39,331 nt of DNA from Zoogloea oleivorans (GTDB lineage Bacteria > Pseudomonadota > Gammaproteobacteria > Burkholderiales > Rhodocyclaceae): assembly GCA_030157785.1 (NCBI GenBank), contig JAOAUC010000053.1, forward strand, positions 1-39,331, in the 5' to 3' direction. The notes under the pieces were generated by a model. That model made no database searches, was not told the origin of the DNA, and saw only the letters and a list, made by a program, of their open reading frames with translations. A program made the position numbers and the translations under genes. Of this stretch, positions 1-8,129 are shown in pieces. Position 1 is the stretch's first letter. Each line of letters starts with the position of its first letter.

Positions 1-1259
1 TCTACCTCATCGCCCAGATGGTCGGTGCCGGTCAGCTGATCAAGCTGCTCTTCGGTCTCGAGTACTGGATGGCGGTGGTGATCGTTGGCGCGCTGATGAT
101 GGTGTACGTGCTCTTCGGCGGCATGACTGCCACCACCTGGGTGCAAATCATCAAGGCTGTGCTGCTGCTGTGCGGCGCCTCCTTCATGGCCTTCATGGTG
201 CTCATCAAGTTTGGTTTCAGCCCCGAAGCGATGTTTGCCAAGGCTGTTGAAATCAAGACCGGTCTGGCTCTCAAGGACGCCAAGCTCATCGAGGAAGCCG
301 CCAAGACGGGCAAGGACATCGCTGTCCTCGCTGCCGCCAAGGGCGACTCCATCATGGGCCCGGGTTCCTTCGTGAAGGATCCGATCTCCGCCATCTCCTT
401 CGGTATGGCGCTGATGTTCGGCACCGCCGGTCTGCCCCACATCCTGATGCGCTTCTTTACCGTGCCGGATGCCAAGGAAGCTCGCAAGTCCGTGGGTTGG
501 GCGACTGTCTGGATCGGTTACTTCTACATCCTGACCTTCATCATCGGTTTCGGCGCCATCACCTTCGTGCTGACCGATCCGACCTTCCTGGATGCCAAGG
601 GCGTTCTGAAGGGCGGCGGCAACATGGCGGCTATCCACCTGGCCAACGCTGTCGGCGGCAACGTCTTCCTCGGCTTCATCTCCGCGGTTGCCTTCGCCAC
701 CATTCTGGCTGTGGTTGCCGGCCTGACGCTGTCCGGTGCTTCCGCTGTGTCCCATGACTTGTACGCCACGGTGTTCAAGAAGGGCAATGCAGACTCCGCC
801 GCCGAACTGCGCGTGTCCCGCATCACCACCATCGTTCTTGGCTTCATCGCGGTGGTCCTGGGTATCGCCTTTGAAAAGCAGAACATCGCCTTCATGGTGT
901 CCCTGGCCTTCGCCATCGCCGCGTCCGCCAACTTCCCGGTGCTCTTCATGAGCGTGCTGTGGAAGGATTGCACCACCAAGGGTGCGGTGATCGGCGGCTT
1001 CCTGGGTCTGATCGCTTCCGTCGCGCTGACCGTGGTTTCCCCGTCCGTCTGGGAAGTCACCCTTGGCAACCCGAAGGGTTCTGCCTGGTTCCCCTACACC
1101 TCGCCTTGCCTGTTCTCGATGACCATCGGTTTCGTGGGCATCTGGCTGTTCTCGATCCTCGATCGCAGCGCCAACGCCCAGCAGGAACGGGCCGACTTTG
1201 CTGCCCAGCTGATCCGGTCCGAAACCGGCATCGGCGCCTCCGGCGCGTCGGGTCACTAA
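1..1259 (+). CDS. actP: Sodium:solute symporter, cation/acetate symporter (ActP type), 3' part
   Basis: The frame is already open at base 3 and runs to TAA at 1257-1259, so about 418 C-terminal residues are present and the N-terminus lies outside the window. At least eight hydrophobic segments are visible. Hallmarks of the sodium:solute symporter family include the glycine-rich start (QMVGAGQLI), [14 protein letters not shown], which is typical of ActP/MctC-type carboxylate symporters, and a [16 protein letters not shown] segment. The protein would import acetate or a similar short monocarboxylate with Na+ across the inner membrane. Between two membrane segments there is an alanine- and lysine-rich loop (around bases 240-360). 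The codon choice (many GCT, TCC, GGT) suggests strong expression. A terminator follows directly. The two-component pair downstream may regulate it, but that is inference. The substrate is assigned by family resemblance only. Confidence 0.85.
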   Translation, partial: YLIAQMVGAGQLIKLLFGLEYWMAVVIVGALMMVYVLFGGMTATTWVQIIKAVLLLCGASFMAFMVLIKFGFSPEAMFAKAVEIKTGLALKDAKLIEEAAKTGKDIAVLAAAKGDSIMGPGSFVKDPISAISFGMALMFGTAGLPHILMRFFTVPDAKEARKSVGWATVWIGYFYILTFIIGFGAITFVLTDPTFLDAKGVLKGGGNMAAIHLANAVGGNVFLGFISAVAFATILAVVAGLTLSGASAVSHDLYATVFKKGNADSAAELRVSRITTIVLGFIAVVLGIAFEKQNIAFMVSLAFAIAASANFPVLFMSVLWKDCTTKGAVIGGFLGLIASVALTVVSPSVWEVTLGNPKGSAWFPYTSPCLFSMTIGFVGIWLFSILDRSANAQQERADFAAQLIRSETGIGASGASGH

Positions 1260-1305
1260 GCACCTACCTTCGTCCGGGGCTTCGGCCCCTGACGGACGCC
1301 ATATC

Positions 1306-1343
1306 AAAAACCCCGGTCTGCCGAAAGGCAGCCGGGGTTTTTT
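1306..1343 (+). terminator. Rho-independent terminator after the symporter
   Basis: An AACCCCGG...CCGGGGTT stem with a GAAA-type loop is followed by a run of T at 1338-1343. A second GC-rich hairpin without a T-run lies just upstream (1271-1294, loop TTCG). Confidence 0.9.
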
Positions 1344-1395
1344 CATGGCATAGGGCTCATGCCCGATCTGGGTCGGAATGGGCGAAGCTGCCCTG

Positions 1396-1404
1396 TGCTA
1401 GACT
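1396..1404 (+). promoter_or_regulatory. Possible extended -10 promoter element ahead of the response regulator
   Basis: TGC directly precedes TAGACT (1399-1404), an extended -10 arrangement. No convincing -35 lies 16-18 bases upstream. The rest of 1344-1613 holds nothing else I can support. A transcript from here would have a leader of about 200 nt before the regulator. Confidence 0.35.
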
Positions 1405-1613
1405 TGAGCGGAATTCGTTCTGGAAGATGTCGGCGGATATGCCGGGAAATGCGGAGCCCGATCACGGATGCGTGGCGGGCGTTGCTGTCTCGGCAAGGGC
1501 AAAAAGACGGCGGGGGATGGTCCGTCGGGCGGCCCAATCCCCCGAGGCTTTGTCGCAGCGTAAACCGCGACCTTGCCCCCAAGACCGAGTAAAAGGAGAA
1601 CAGCGGTTCGAAT

Positions 1614-1685
1614 ATGCCGGATCCCGCTTACTTCAAACTTACACTTCTGCCCGTTCAAATACGTCATGCGGATCTTGTTGGCTGA
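1614..1685 (+). CDS. Possible 23-aa leader peptide overlapping the response regulator start
   Basis: ATG at 1614 opens a 23-codon frame ending with TGA at 1683-1685. It overlaps the first 20 bases of the response regulator gene in another frame. A strong purine-rich stretch (AAAAGGAGAA, 1591-1600) lies 15 nt upstream of this ATG, whereas the regulator's own ATG at 1666 has no visible Shine-Dalgarno sequence. This fits translational coupling. The spacing is longer than ideal and the peptide has no recognisable motif, so the call is tentative. Confidence 0.3.
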   Translation: MPDPAYFKLTLLPVQIRHADLVG

Positions 1686-2340
1686 GGACGATCTGATCAT
1701 CGCCGATGGCTTGTGCCGGGCGCTGAAAAAAGCTGGTTATGCTGTCGATCACGTGCCCAATGGTGCGGATGCCGATGCCGCGCTATTGAGCCAGACCTTC
1801 GATTTGCTCATCCTCGATCTCGGCTTGCCGAAGTTGCTGGGAATCGAAGTGCTTCGCCGCCTGCGCTCACGCAAGTGCGCCATGCCTGTCCTGATTCTCA
1901 CCGCTCAGGATGGCATCGAAGATCGTGTCCGCGGGCTCGACGCGGGAGCTGACGATTACCTGACCAAGCCTTTCGCCCTGCCCGAACTGGAAGCCCGCGT
2001 GCGCGCCCTGACACGTCGTGGCACTGGCCAGGCCCGCTGCATCGAATACGCCCGCCTCGTTTACGATCAGGCCGATCGCGTGGTCAAGATCGATGGCCAG
2101 GTCGTCGAATTGTCAGCCCGGGAAGTGGGTTTGCTGGAGGTCCTGCTGCTGCGTGCCGGTCGTCTGGTGAGCAAGGAGCAGTTGGTGGATCACCTGTGCG
2201 GCTGGGGCGAGGAAGTCTCCAACAACGCCATCGAGGTCTACGTTCATCGCCTGCGCAAGAAGCTTGAGCAGAGCGGGGTGCAGATCGTCACCGTGCGCGG
2301 CCTGGGGTACTGCCTGGAAAAGCCGGATGTGGTCGCCTAG
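1666..2340 (+). CDS. OmpR-family response regulator (TctD/QseB-like)
   Basis: A 224-aa protein with a receiver domain (about 1-115) and a C-terminal OmpR/PhoB winged-helix DNA-binding domain (about 125-220). The acidic pocket is Glu7-Asp8-Asp9, the phosphoacceptor is Asp51 (LILDLGLP), and the switch residues are Thr79 and Lys101 (DYLTKPF). The C-terminal half has the usual VELSAREVGLLEVLL and VYVHRLRKKL segments. The start is placed at ATG 1666 because family members begin MRILLAEDD; an in-frame TTG at 1573 would add 31 unrelated residues. The downstream kinase gene overlaps its 3' end by 14 bases, so the two are co-transcribed and translationally linked. The protein most resembles TctD-type regulators of carboxylate uptake, and the symporter upstream fits that, but the target is inferred. 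Confidence 0.9.
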   Translation: MRILLAEDDLIIADGLCRALKKAGYAVDHVPNGADADAALLSQTFDLLILDLGLPKLLGIEVLRRLRSRKCAMPVLILTAQDGIEDRVRGLDAGADDYLTKPFALPELEARVRALTRRGTGQARCIEYARLVYDQADRVVKIDGQVVELSAREVGLLEVLLLRAGRLVSKEQLVDHLCGWGEEVSNNAIEVYVHRLRKKLEQSGVQIVTVRGLGYCLEKPDVVA

Positions 2341-3835
2341 GTGGCGCAAGGGGGCGGACGAGTCTGCCGCCGACGGCAAGTCCTTCAACTCCCTGTTCGG
2401 CGAGATCCTCGACTGGATGCTCGCGCCGCTGCTGTTCCTGTGGCCGATCTCCATCATCGTTACCCACAACGTCGCCAACAGTATCGCCAATCAGCCCTAC
2501 GATCAGGCTCTGGCGGTCAATGTGCGGGCCATTGCCCGCCTGGTGAAGCTGGAGAACGGTCAGGCCAGGGTTAACTTTCCGGCGCCGGCCCGCCTGATCC
2601 TGCGGGCCGATGAAGATGACACCGTGTATTACCAGGTGCTCGGTTTCAAGAATGAGCTGCTGGCCGGCGACAAGGACATTCCGGCGATCAAGGCCCCCGA
2701 CAACGTGGTGCCCGACCTGGTGATGTTTCGCGACGAAACCATTGCCGGCGAGGAGGTGCGTGTCGCCTACCAGTTCCTGCAGCCCATCGACAGTATTCCC
2801 AGCCGGCTGGTGCTCCTGCAGGTTGCCGAAACGCGCAACAAGCGCAGCACACTGGCCTCGCGCGTGGTCACCGGGGTGCTGCTGCCCCAGTTCGCCATCA
2901 TTCCTATTGCGGTCATCCTCGTCTGGCTCGGCCTGTCCCGCGGCATCGCGCCGCTAAACCAGCTTCAGCGCCTGATTCGGCGGCGCCGTCCGTCCGACCT
3001 GTCGCCCATTTCGGTGACCGGAGTGCCCGAAGAGGTGCGCCCGCTGATCATCGCCTTCAACGAAATGATGGCCCGCCTCGAAGAGAACCTGCAGGCCCAG
3101 CAGCGCTTCATTGCCGACGCCGCCCACCAGATGCGCACGCCGCTCACCGGGCTGCGCATGCAGACCGATCTGGCGCTGATGGAAACCGACCCAGTCCAGG
3201 TGCATCGCTCTCTTGAGCACATTTCCCAAAGCGCCGAACGGGCCAGTCACTTGATCAACCAGTTGTTGTCCCTAGCCCGCGCAGAGGCCAGTTACGAAAA
3301 GATCTATGCCGTCGAGCGCGTCGATCTGGAAGCGCTGCTGCGCGCCATGCTCAGCGACTTCGTGCCCCGCGCCCGCCAAAAGGATATCGACTTTGGCCTC
3401 GAGACGACCGGCTCGCCCCTCGTCATTGACGGCAACCCGGTGCTGCTTGGCGAACTGCTCAAGAACCTCATCGACAACGCCATCAAATACACACCTGAAG
3501 GCGGCTGTGTGACCGTGCGCACGATTGCCACCGAGCGCGCCATCATTGAAGTGGAAGACACCGGAATCGGCGTTCCCGATACCGACAGGGAGCGCGTTTT
3601 CGAGCGTTTTTACCGGGTTCTCGGCAGCTCGGAAAGCGGCTCCGGCCTCGGGCTGCCCATCGTGCGCGAGATTGCCGAACTCCATCGGGCCAAGGTCAGC
3701 CTCATCCCGAACCCCTGCGGCAAGGGAACTATCGCCCAGGTAGTCTTCCCGCGCAGCCGCGGCGCTCTGGATGACGCGACGCCTCTTGACACCCAGGTTC
3801 CTCGCCCGATTGCCGAACAGTTCCCCCCGGGCTGA
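2327..3835 (+). CDS. TctE-type sensor histidine kinase
   Basis: A 502-aa inner-membrane kinase, partner of the regulator whose 3' end it overlaps. TM1 lies at about residues 28-48 (LLFLWPISIIVTHNV), followed by a periplasmic domain of about 130 residues of the 2CSK_N type. TM2 is at about 184-208, then a HAMP-like linker. The HisKA domain holds the phosphoacceptor His267 (AAHQMRTPLTGLR). The ATPase domain has an N box (LIDNAIKYTP), a G1 box (VEDTGIGVP) and a G2 box (GSGLGLPIV). The start is the ATG at 2327. The signal sensed is unknown; TctE relatives respond to tricarboxylates or other carboxylates. Confidence 0.9.
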   Translation: MWSPRWRKGADESAADGKSFNSLFGEILDWMLAPLLFLWPISIIVTHNVANSIANQPYDQALAVNVRAIARLVKLENGQARVNFPAPARLILRADEDDTVYYQVLGFKNELLAGDKDIPAIKAPDNVVPDLVMFRDETIAGEEVRVAYQFLQPIDSIPSRLVLLQVAETRNKRSTLASRVVTGVLLPQFAIIPIAVILVWLGLSRGIAPLNQLQRLIRRRRPSDLSPISVTGVPEEVRPLIIAFNEMMARLEENLQAQQRFIADAAHQMRTPLTGLRMQTDLALMETDPVQVHRSLEHISQSAERASHLINQLLSLARAEASYEKIYAVERVDLEALLRAMLSDFVPRARQKDIDFGLETTGSPLVIDGNPVLLGELLKNLIDNAIKYTPEGGCVTVRTIATERAIIEVEDTGIGVPDTDRERVFERFYRVLGSSESGSGLGLPIVREIAELHRAKVSLIPNPCGKGTIAQVVFPRSRGALDDATPLDTQVPRPIAEQFPPG

Positions 3836-3865
3836 GGGCGCGAGAAAGAAAGTTCCATTTTCTGT

Positions 3866-3894
3866 TTGACAGAACAGGGAGGCAGGGCTACAAT
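3866..3894 (+). promoter_or_regulatory. Sigma70 promoter of tRNA-Phe
   Basis: TTGACA (3866-3871) and TACAAT (3889-3894) are separated by exactly 17 bases. The predicted start is near 3901, only a few bases before the mature tRNA 5' end. This is a near-consensus promoter, as expected for a stable RNA. Confidence 0.9.
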
Positions 3895-3907
3895 GCGCGC
3901 TCTCTTT

Positions 3908-3983
3908 GGCCAGTTAGCTCAGTTGGTAGAGCAGCGGATTGAAAATCCGCGTGTCCGTGGTTCGATTCCGCGACTGGCCACCA
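3908..3983 (+). tRNA. tRNA-Phe (GAA)
   Basis: A 76-nt cloverleaf. The acceptor arm GGCCAGT pairs with ACTGGCC, the D-loop contains AGCTCAGTTGGTAGAGC, and the anticodon stem GCGGA/TCCGC encloses loop TTGAAAA with anticodon GAA. The T-arm has GGTTCGATTCC. The CCA end is encoded (3981-3983). The gene has its own promoter and terminator. Confidence 0.97.
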
Positions 3984-3996
3984 AAGATACTTCAGT

Positions 3997-4027
3997 AAAA
4001 ACGCCGATCCATGTGGTCGGCGTTTTT
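3997..4027 (+). terminator. Rho-independent terminator of tRNA-Phe
   Basis: AAAAACGCCGA (3997-4007) pairs with TCGGCGTTTTT (4017-4027) around a short loop and ends in five T. A further small GC hairpin at 4065-4082 lies between this and the convergent cry gene, without a T-run. Confidence 0.9.
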
Positions 4028-4105
4028 GCGTTCACGCCGGCGAAAGTCGGTGGGTCGGGGTATAGCCGGGCCTGTGCCCGGCGTCGGGGGGCTTCGGCCC
4101 AAGGT

Positions 4106-5452
4106 TCATGCTCCAGTCCTCCATAGCTGGCGGTAGGCGCCATCGGGGTCGTAATCCCGGGCCTGCTTGTCGGGGTTGAAGCGGCGGCTGCCCCGCGGGT
4201 CGGTGCCGCGACCGCTCAGATACAGCCAGTTACCCTGGTTGCTGTAAACGTCGTAGTCGAGCAGTTGCGACTCGAACCAGGCCGCCCCGGCGCGCCAGTC
4301 GCAGCCCAGGTCGTGGATCAGATAGCTGGCCACGTTCTGCCGCAGGCGGTTTGACAGGTAGCCGGTGACTGCCAGCTCTCGCAGGCCCGCGTCGATGAAG
4401 GGGTGGCCGGTGCATCCCTGGCTCCAGCGCGCAAACAAAGCCGGGTTGTGCGCTGGGGGTGGCTGCCCGGTGAGGCCGCTGGCGCGGTAAAGACGCGTGG
4501 CATGCTTGCGGTGCAGCCAGCGGAAGTGGTCGCGCCAGAGCAGTTCGAACCACAGCCAGTAGGTGCCTTCGTTGGCGCCGTGTTCGGCCTCGAAGGCCTG
4601 GATTGTGGCCCAGGCCTGGCGCGGTGACAGTGCTCCGGTGGCGAGCCAGGGGGACCACTTGCTGGAGTAGTCGACGCCGCTCAGGCCGTTGCGAGTGGTT
4701 TTGTAGCTGTGAGGCAGGCAATGCTGGCAGTAGCGCTGCAGGTGGGCCAGCGCGGCGCGCTCACCCCCGTGAAAGCTCGCCTCGGTGCAAGGAAAGGAGG
4801 ACCGCGCATCGGCGGGCGGAAGATGCCTGACCGGTGTCTTGGCTGCTTGCCAACGGTCTGCTGCGGTCAGGCGCTCTCCCGGGGGCAGGTGGGGCAGAAC
4901 GTGCGGCGCCGGGAGCGGTGCTGGGGCGCGTACGCCGGCGCGCTCGACCGCCTGGCGGAACACGCTGAAGGTGTCGGGCACCTGGTCCGGGCTGAAGGGC
5001 AGGCTGGCGGGGGCCAGGAGCGTGGATTGCCAGACGCAGTGAACCGCGACATCGGCCCTGCGCAGGGTCTCCACGATGCCCTGTTCTTCGGGGGCGGCGA
5101 TGTCTTCACACACCAGCAGGGGTCTGCCCAGTGCCTCGACCAGATCACCCAGTACGGTGGCGGGGTCGCCCTCGCACTGCACAAGCCGGCTGCCTCGGGT
5201 ATCCAGTTGTTCGGACAGTTCGCTCAGGGCTGCGGCCAGCCAGGCGCGGCGGTGGGCGCCAGTGCGGATAAAGCCCCATGGGGTGGTGGCGAGTTGGGCC
5301 GGGTCGTGCACAAATACGGGCAGCAGCCAGCCACCCAACTGGTGGGCCTGTTGCACGGCTTCCTGCAAGGCGGCTTGGTCATGCAGGCGCAGATCGTTGC
5401 GAAACCAGAAGACCACTCCGGGCGGGGTGGGGGAAGGGCGGCAGGTCGTCAT
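4106..5452 (-). CDS. Cryptochrome/photolyase of the DASH group
   Basis: A 448-aa protein. The N-terminal photolyase alpha/beta domain starts with VVFWFRNDLRLHDQAAL, and the C-terminal FAD-binding helical domain includes LSGVDYSSKWSPWLATGALSP, LLWRDHFRWLHRKHATRLY and DYDVYSNQGNWLYLSG. The LPFSPDQVPDTFSVFRQAVE-type segment and RRFNPDKQARDYDP are characteristic of cry-DASH. Such proteins bind FAD and an antenna (usually methenyl-tetrahydrofolate) and repair cyclobutane pyrimidine dimers, mainly in single-stranded DNA; some also signal. The conserved SNQGNW asparagines near the flavin are present. The ATG at 5452 has only a weak ribosome site; a better AAGGAG lies about 75 bases upstream, with no in-frame ATG or GTG start between. 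It is divergent from the FAD oxidoreductase at 5573, with about 120 bp shared upstream DNA. Confidence 0.92.
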   Translation of the reverse strand: MTTCRPSPTPPGVVFWFRNDLRLHDQAALQEAVQQAHQLGGWLLPVFVHDPAQLATTPWGFIRTGAHRRAWLAAALSELSEQLDTRGSRLVQCEGDPATVLGDLVEALGRPLLVCEDIAAPEEQGIVETLRRADVAVHCVWQSTLLAPASLPFSPDQVPDTFSVFRQAVERAGVRAPAPLPAPHVLPHLPPGERLTAADRWQAAKTPVRHLPPADARSSFPCTEASFHGGERAALAHLQRYCQHCLPHSYKTTRNGLSGVDYSSKWSPWLATGALSPRQAWATIQAFEAEHGANEGTYWLWFELLWRDHFRWLHRKHATRLYRASGLTGQPPPAHNPALFARWSQGCTGHPFIDAGLRELAVTGYLSNRLRQNVASYLIHDLGCDWRAGAAWFESQLLDYDVYSNQGNWLYLSGRGTDPRGSRRFNPDKQARDYDPDGAYRQLWRTGA

Positions 5453-5535
5453 GCTGTCTTGCCGTTGGGTGGCTCCTCGCAGGTTGGTCGGGGTGGGGGG
5501 AGTCGTGGTCGAAGAGCACTTTAAGGCTCCTTTTG

Positions 5536-5563
5536 ATATTACAATTCCCTCATTGTTTGTCTA
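5536..5563 (-). promoter_or_regulatory. Candidate promoter for cry-DASH
   Basis: Read on the minus strand, TAGACA (5563-5558) and TAATAT (5541-5536) are 16 bases apart, an acceptable sigma70 promoter pointing at the cry gene. An alternative -35, TTGTCC (5569-5564), would give a 20-base spacer to TGTAAT, the long-spacer geometry used by MerR-family activators. That reading is speculative. Confidence 0.45.
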
Positions 5564-5569
5564 GGACAA
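5557..5569. promoter_or_regulatory. Perfect inverted repeat between the divergent photolyase-family genes
   Basis: TTGTC-TAG-GACAA is a perfect 5-bp inverted repeat with a 3-base spacer. It overlaps both the candidate -35 of cry-DASH and the AGGA ribosome site of the gene starting at 5573. The position suggests an operator for a shared regulator, for example of the light-responsive MerR-like LitR/CarH kind, but no such regulator is in the window. Confidence 0.4.
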
Positions 5570-5572
5570 AGT

Positions 5573-6565
5573 GTGAAAAACAAGCTTTGTGTTGCGGTAA
5601 TAGGCAGTGGAATTGCTGGTTTGTCCTGCGCTGCAGCGTTGCGCACCGCCGGTGTGAATGTCGTCGTATTCGACAAGAGCCGCGGGGTGGCCGGGCGCAT
5701 GAGCACGCGCCGGGGCGATGGGTGGCAGTGCGATCATGGTGCGCAGTACTTCACCGCCCGCCATCCGGATTTTCGGGCCGAGGTGGCGCGCTGGCAGGCA
5801 GCGGGCGTGGCGGCGCCGTGGCAAGCGCGTCTGGCGGTCATCGGCGGGCTTGAGGCACATCAGCCGGACGGCGGCCTCGAGCGCTTCGTCGGTGTGCCGC
5901 GCATGCCGGCTCCGGCACGCTTTCTGGCCGAGGGGCTCGACTTGCGCCTGGAGACCACTGTCACTAAGCTGCGCCGCGATGAAGCGGGCTGGTGTATCGC
6001 CACCCGCGAGGCCGGCGAGATTTCCGCCCGGTATGCTGCGCTTGTTCTCGCTGTGCCGGCGCCCCAGGCTGTGCCGCTTCTCCAACCCGTCGCCGAGAGT
6101 CTCGCCGGGATGGCCGCGAATGTGCTCATGCGGGGTAGTTGGGCCTTGATGCTGCGCTACGATGCGCCCCTCGACCTGCCCTTCGATGCGGCCTTCGTCA
6201 ATCATGGCCCGCTGCGCTGGGTGGCTCGTGACAGCAGCAAACCCGGACGCCAAGGTGTGGAAACGTGGCTTCTGCACGCCACAGCCGAATGGAGCGAGGC
6301 GCACATCGAGGAAACACCCGAGGCTGTTGCCGAGGCCCTGCTCGCCGCCTTCGCGGCACTGGGCGGGCCCGCTCCCGCGGCATGGAGCGCGCACCGCTGG
6401 CGCTACGCCGATTCCGCTCCGGCGCTCGATAACAGGTGCACGTGGGACGCCGAGTCCCGCCTGGGCCTTTGCGGGGACTGGCTGAATGGCGGCAAGGTGG
6501 AGGGGGCGTGGCTGAGCGGGCGCGCCTTGGGGCTGCAAGTAGCCGCGGCCCTCGCGCCGGGTTGA
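5573..6565 (+). CDS. FAD/NAD(P)-dependent oxidoreductase, renalase/amine-oxidase-like
   Basis: A 330-aa soluble flavoprotein. Its N-terminal dinucleotide-binding fold has the GxGxxG motif at residues 11-16 (VIGSGIAGLSC) and the downstream KSRGVAGRMSTRR and HGAQYFTAR segments typical of the renalase-like NAD(P)/FAD oxidoreductases. The C-terminal GLCGDWLNGGKVEGAWLSG is the second FAD-contact motif. The start is GTG 5573, with AGGA about 7 bases upstream. The next gene starts 3 bases after its stop, so the two form an operon. Homologues of this type often sit beside photolyase genes, and a role in supplying or recycling reduced flavin in light response is conceivable. The actual substrate is unknown. 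Confidence 0.85.
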   Translation: MKNKLCVAVIGSGIAGLSCAAALRTAGVNVVVFDKSRGVAGRMSTRRGDGWQCDHGAQYFTARHPDFRAEVARWQAAGVAAPWQARLAVIGGLEAHQPDGGLERFVGVPRMPAPARFLAEGLDLRLETTVTKLRRDEAGWCIATREAGEISARYAALVLAVPAPQAVPLLQPVAESLAGMAANVLMRGSWALMLRYDAPLDLPFDAAFVNHGPLRWVARDSSKPGRQGVETWLLHATAEWSEAHIEETPEAVAEALLAAFAALGGPAPAAWSAHRWRYADSAPALDNRCTWDAESRLGLCGDWLNGGKVEGAWLSGRALGLQVAAALAPG

Positions 6566-6568
6566 GGC

Positions 6569-8089
6569 ATGTCCTACGGAGTCGTCTGGTTCAAGCGCGA
6601 TCTGCGCCTCGTGGACCATGCGGCGCTTTCGGCGGCGGCGCGGCGTGGCCCGGTGCTGTGCCTGTACATTGTCGAGCCCAGCCTGTGGGCGCAGCCTGAC
6701 GCCGCCCGCCAGCACCTGGAGTTCACCCTCGAAAGCCTGCGCGAGTTGTATCGCGCGTTGCGGCACCTGGGAGGCCGCCTGCACGTGGTCACCGGTGAAG
6801 TTGTGGCGGTGCTGGCGCGCCTCCATGCCGCCGCGCCTTTTACCGCCCTCTATGCCCATGAGGAGACGGGCAACGCCCATACGTATGCCCGCGATCTGGC
6901 GGTCGGCCGCTGGTGCCGGGCGCAGGGCGTCGGCTGGCAGGAGTTTCCGCAGTTTGGCGTGGTGCGCCGCCTGGCTGACCGCGACCGCTGGCAGGGGCTT
7001 TGGGAGGAATTCGTTGCCCGTCCGCCGGCCGCGCTGCCCGGCGCCGTCGCGTTTGTGCCGCTGCCATGGCCCGATGCCTTGCCGCCGGGGTCGGAGGGGC
7101 TGGGTCTCGATCCCTGGCAGCCGCCCCGTCGCCAGCCCGGCGGCCGGGCTGCAGGACTGGCCGTGCTCGCCGATTTTCTCGACGCGCGCAGCGGCCAGTA
7201 CCGCGGGGGTATTTCATCGCCCCTGTCGGCGCCCAGTGCCTGCTCCCGCCTTTCGCCCTACCTCGCTTACGGCTGCCTGAGCTTGCGCGAGGTGGTGCAG
7301 GCCACGCGCCTTCGCCAAGCCGAACTGCCGGCCGGCGACCGGCGTGGTGCGGGGCTCGCCGCCTTCATCAGCCGCTTGTACTGGCATTGCCATTTCATCC
7401 AGAAGCTGGAAAGCGAGCCGGCCCTGGAATACGCGAATCTGCACCGCGGTTACGATGCCCTGCGCGAGGACGAATGGAATCCCGCGCATTTCGTGGCGCT
7501 TGCAGCCGGGCGTACCGGCTGGCCGCTCGTCGACGCCTGCGTCGCGATGCTGCGCGAGACCGGGTGGATCAACTTCCGGATGCGTGCGATGCTGGTTTCA
7601 GTCGCCGCTTACCCGCTGTGGCTCCACTGGCGGCCAGTCGGGCTGTGGCTGGCACAGGAATTCCTCGACTACGAGCCGGGCATCCACTGGAGCCAGATGC
7701 AGATGCAGTCGGGCACCACCGGCATCAACCTGCCGCGCATCTACAATCCCCTGAAGCAGGCCCGCGACCACGACCCCAAAGGGAGCTTTGTCCGCCATTG
7801 GCTGCCGTATCTGCGGCGGGTGCCTGATGCATGGATCTTCGAGCCGTGGCGAATGCCCCCGGAACTGCGCGTCCGGTATGGCTTGGGTGAGGGGGTTCTG
7901 CCGATGCCGCCAGTCGATCTGGAGGCCGCGACCCGCCTTGCCAAGGCGCGCCTTTTCGCCTTGCGCGCTCAGCCCGAGATCAAGGCCGCGAAGGCCGCCA
8001 TCGTTGCCCGCCATGGCTCGCGCAAGCGCAGCGCGCAGGTCCGGAGCAGCACGAAAGATACGCGCGGACAGCTTTCCCTGAAGTTCTGA
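6569..8089 (+). CDS. Cryptochrome/photolyase-family FAD-binding protein, non-DASH subgroup
   Basis: A 506-aa protein starting VVWFKRDLRLVDHAAL (photolyase N-terminal domain), with a C-terminal FAD-binding domain containing SPLSAPSACSRLSPYLAYGCLS, ISRLYWHCHFIQKLE, ETGWINFRMRAMLVS and RIYNPLKQARDHDP. It belongs to the subgroup with a DYEPGIHWSQMQMQSGTTGIN-like segment. In alignment with E. coli photolyase, the position of the asparagine facing flavin N5 falls on His373 here, so it may not be a standard CPD photolyase. A basic tail of about 40 residues follows the conserved core. It lies 3 bases behind the FAD oxidoreductase in one operon. It could be a repair enzyme or a light sensor; the sequence does not decide. 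Confidence 0.88.
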   Translation: MSYGVVWFKRDLRLVDHAALSAAARRGPVLCLYIVEPSLWAQPDAARQHLEFTLESLRELYRALRHLGGRLHVVTGEVVAVLARLHAAAPFTALYAHEETGNAHTYARDLAVGRWCRAQGVGWQEFPQFGVVRRLADRDRWQGLWEEFVARPPAALPGAVAFVPLPWPDALPPGSEGLGLDPWQPPRRQPGGRAAGLAVLADFLDARSGQYRGGISSPLSAPSACSRLSPYLAYGCLSLREVVQATRLRQAELPAGDRRGAGLAAFISRLYWHCHFIQKLESEPALEYANLHRGYDALREDEWNPAHFVALAAGRTGWPLVDACVAMLRETGWINFRMRAMLVSVAAYPLWLHWRPVGLWLAQEFLDYEPGIHWSQMQMQSGTTGINLPRIYNPLKQARDHDPKGSFVRHWLPYLRRVPDAWIFEPWRMPPELRVRYGLGEGVLPMPPVDLEAATRLAKARLFALRAQPEIKAAKAAIVARHGSRKRSAQVRSSTKDTRGQLSLKF

Positions 8090-8129
8090 CTGCCTGGCAA
8101 GCGGGCGAAGGCGGTGGATTGGCGGGGCA

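Noticed and set aside
4065..4082. Hairpin after tRNA-Phe as a terminator of the cry gene
   Set aside because: The short GCCGGGC/GCCCGGC stem has no T-run in either direction, so it is not supported as a terminator.
5561..6880. Minus-strand frame of about 440 codons opposite the FAD oxidoreductase
   Set aside because: Antisense shadow; the plus-strand gene has clear FAD motifs and a ribosome site.
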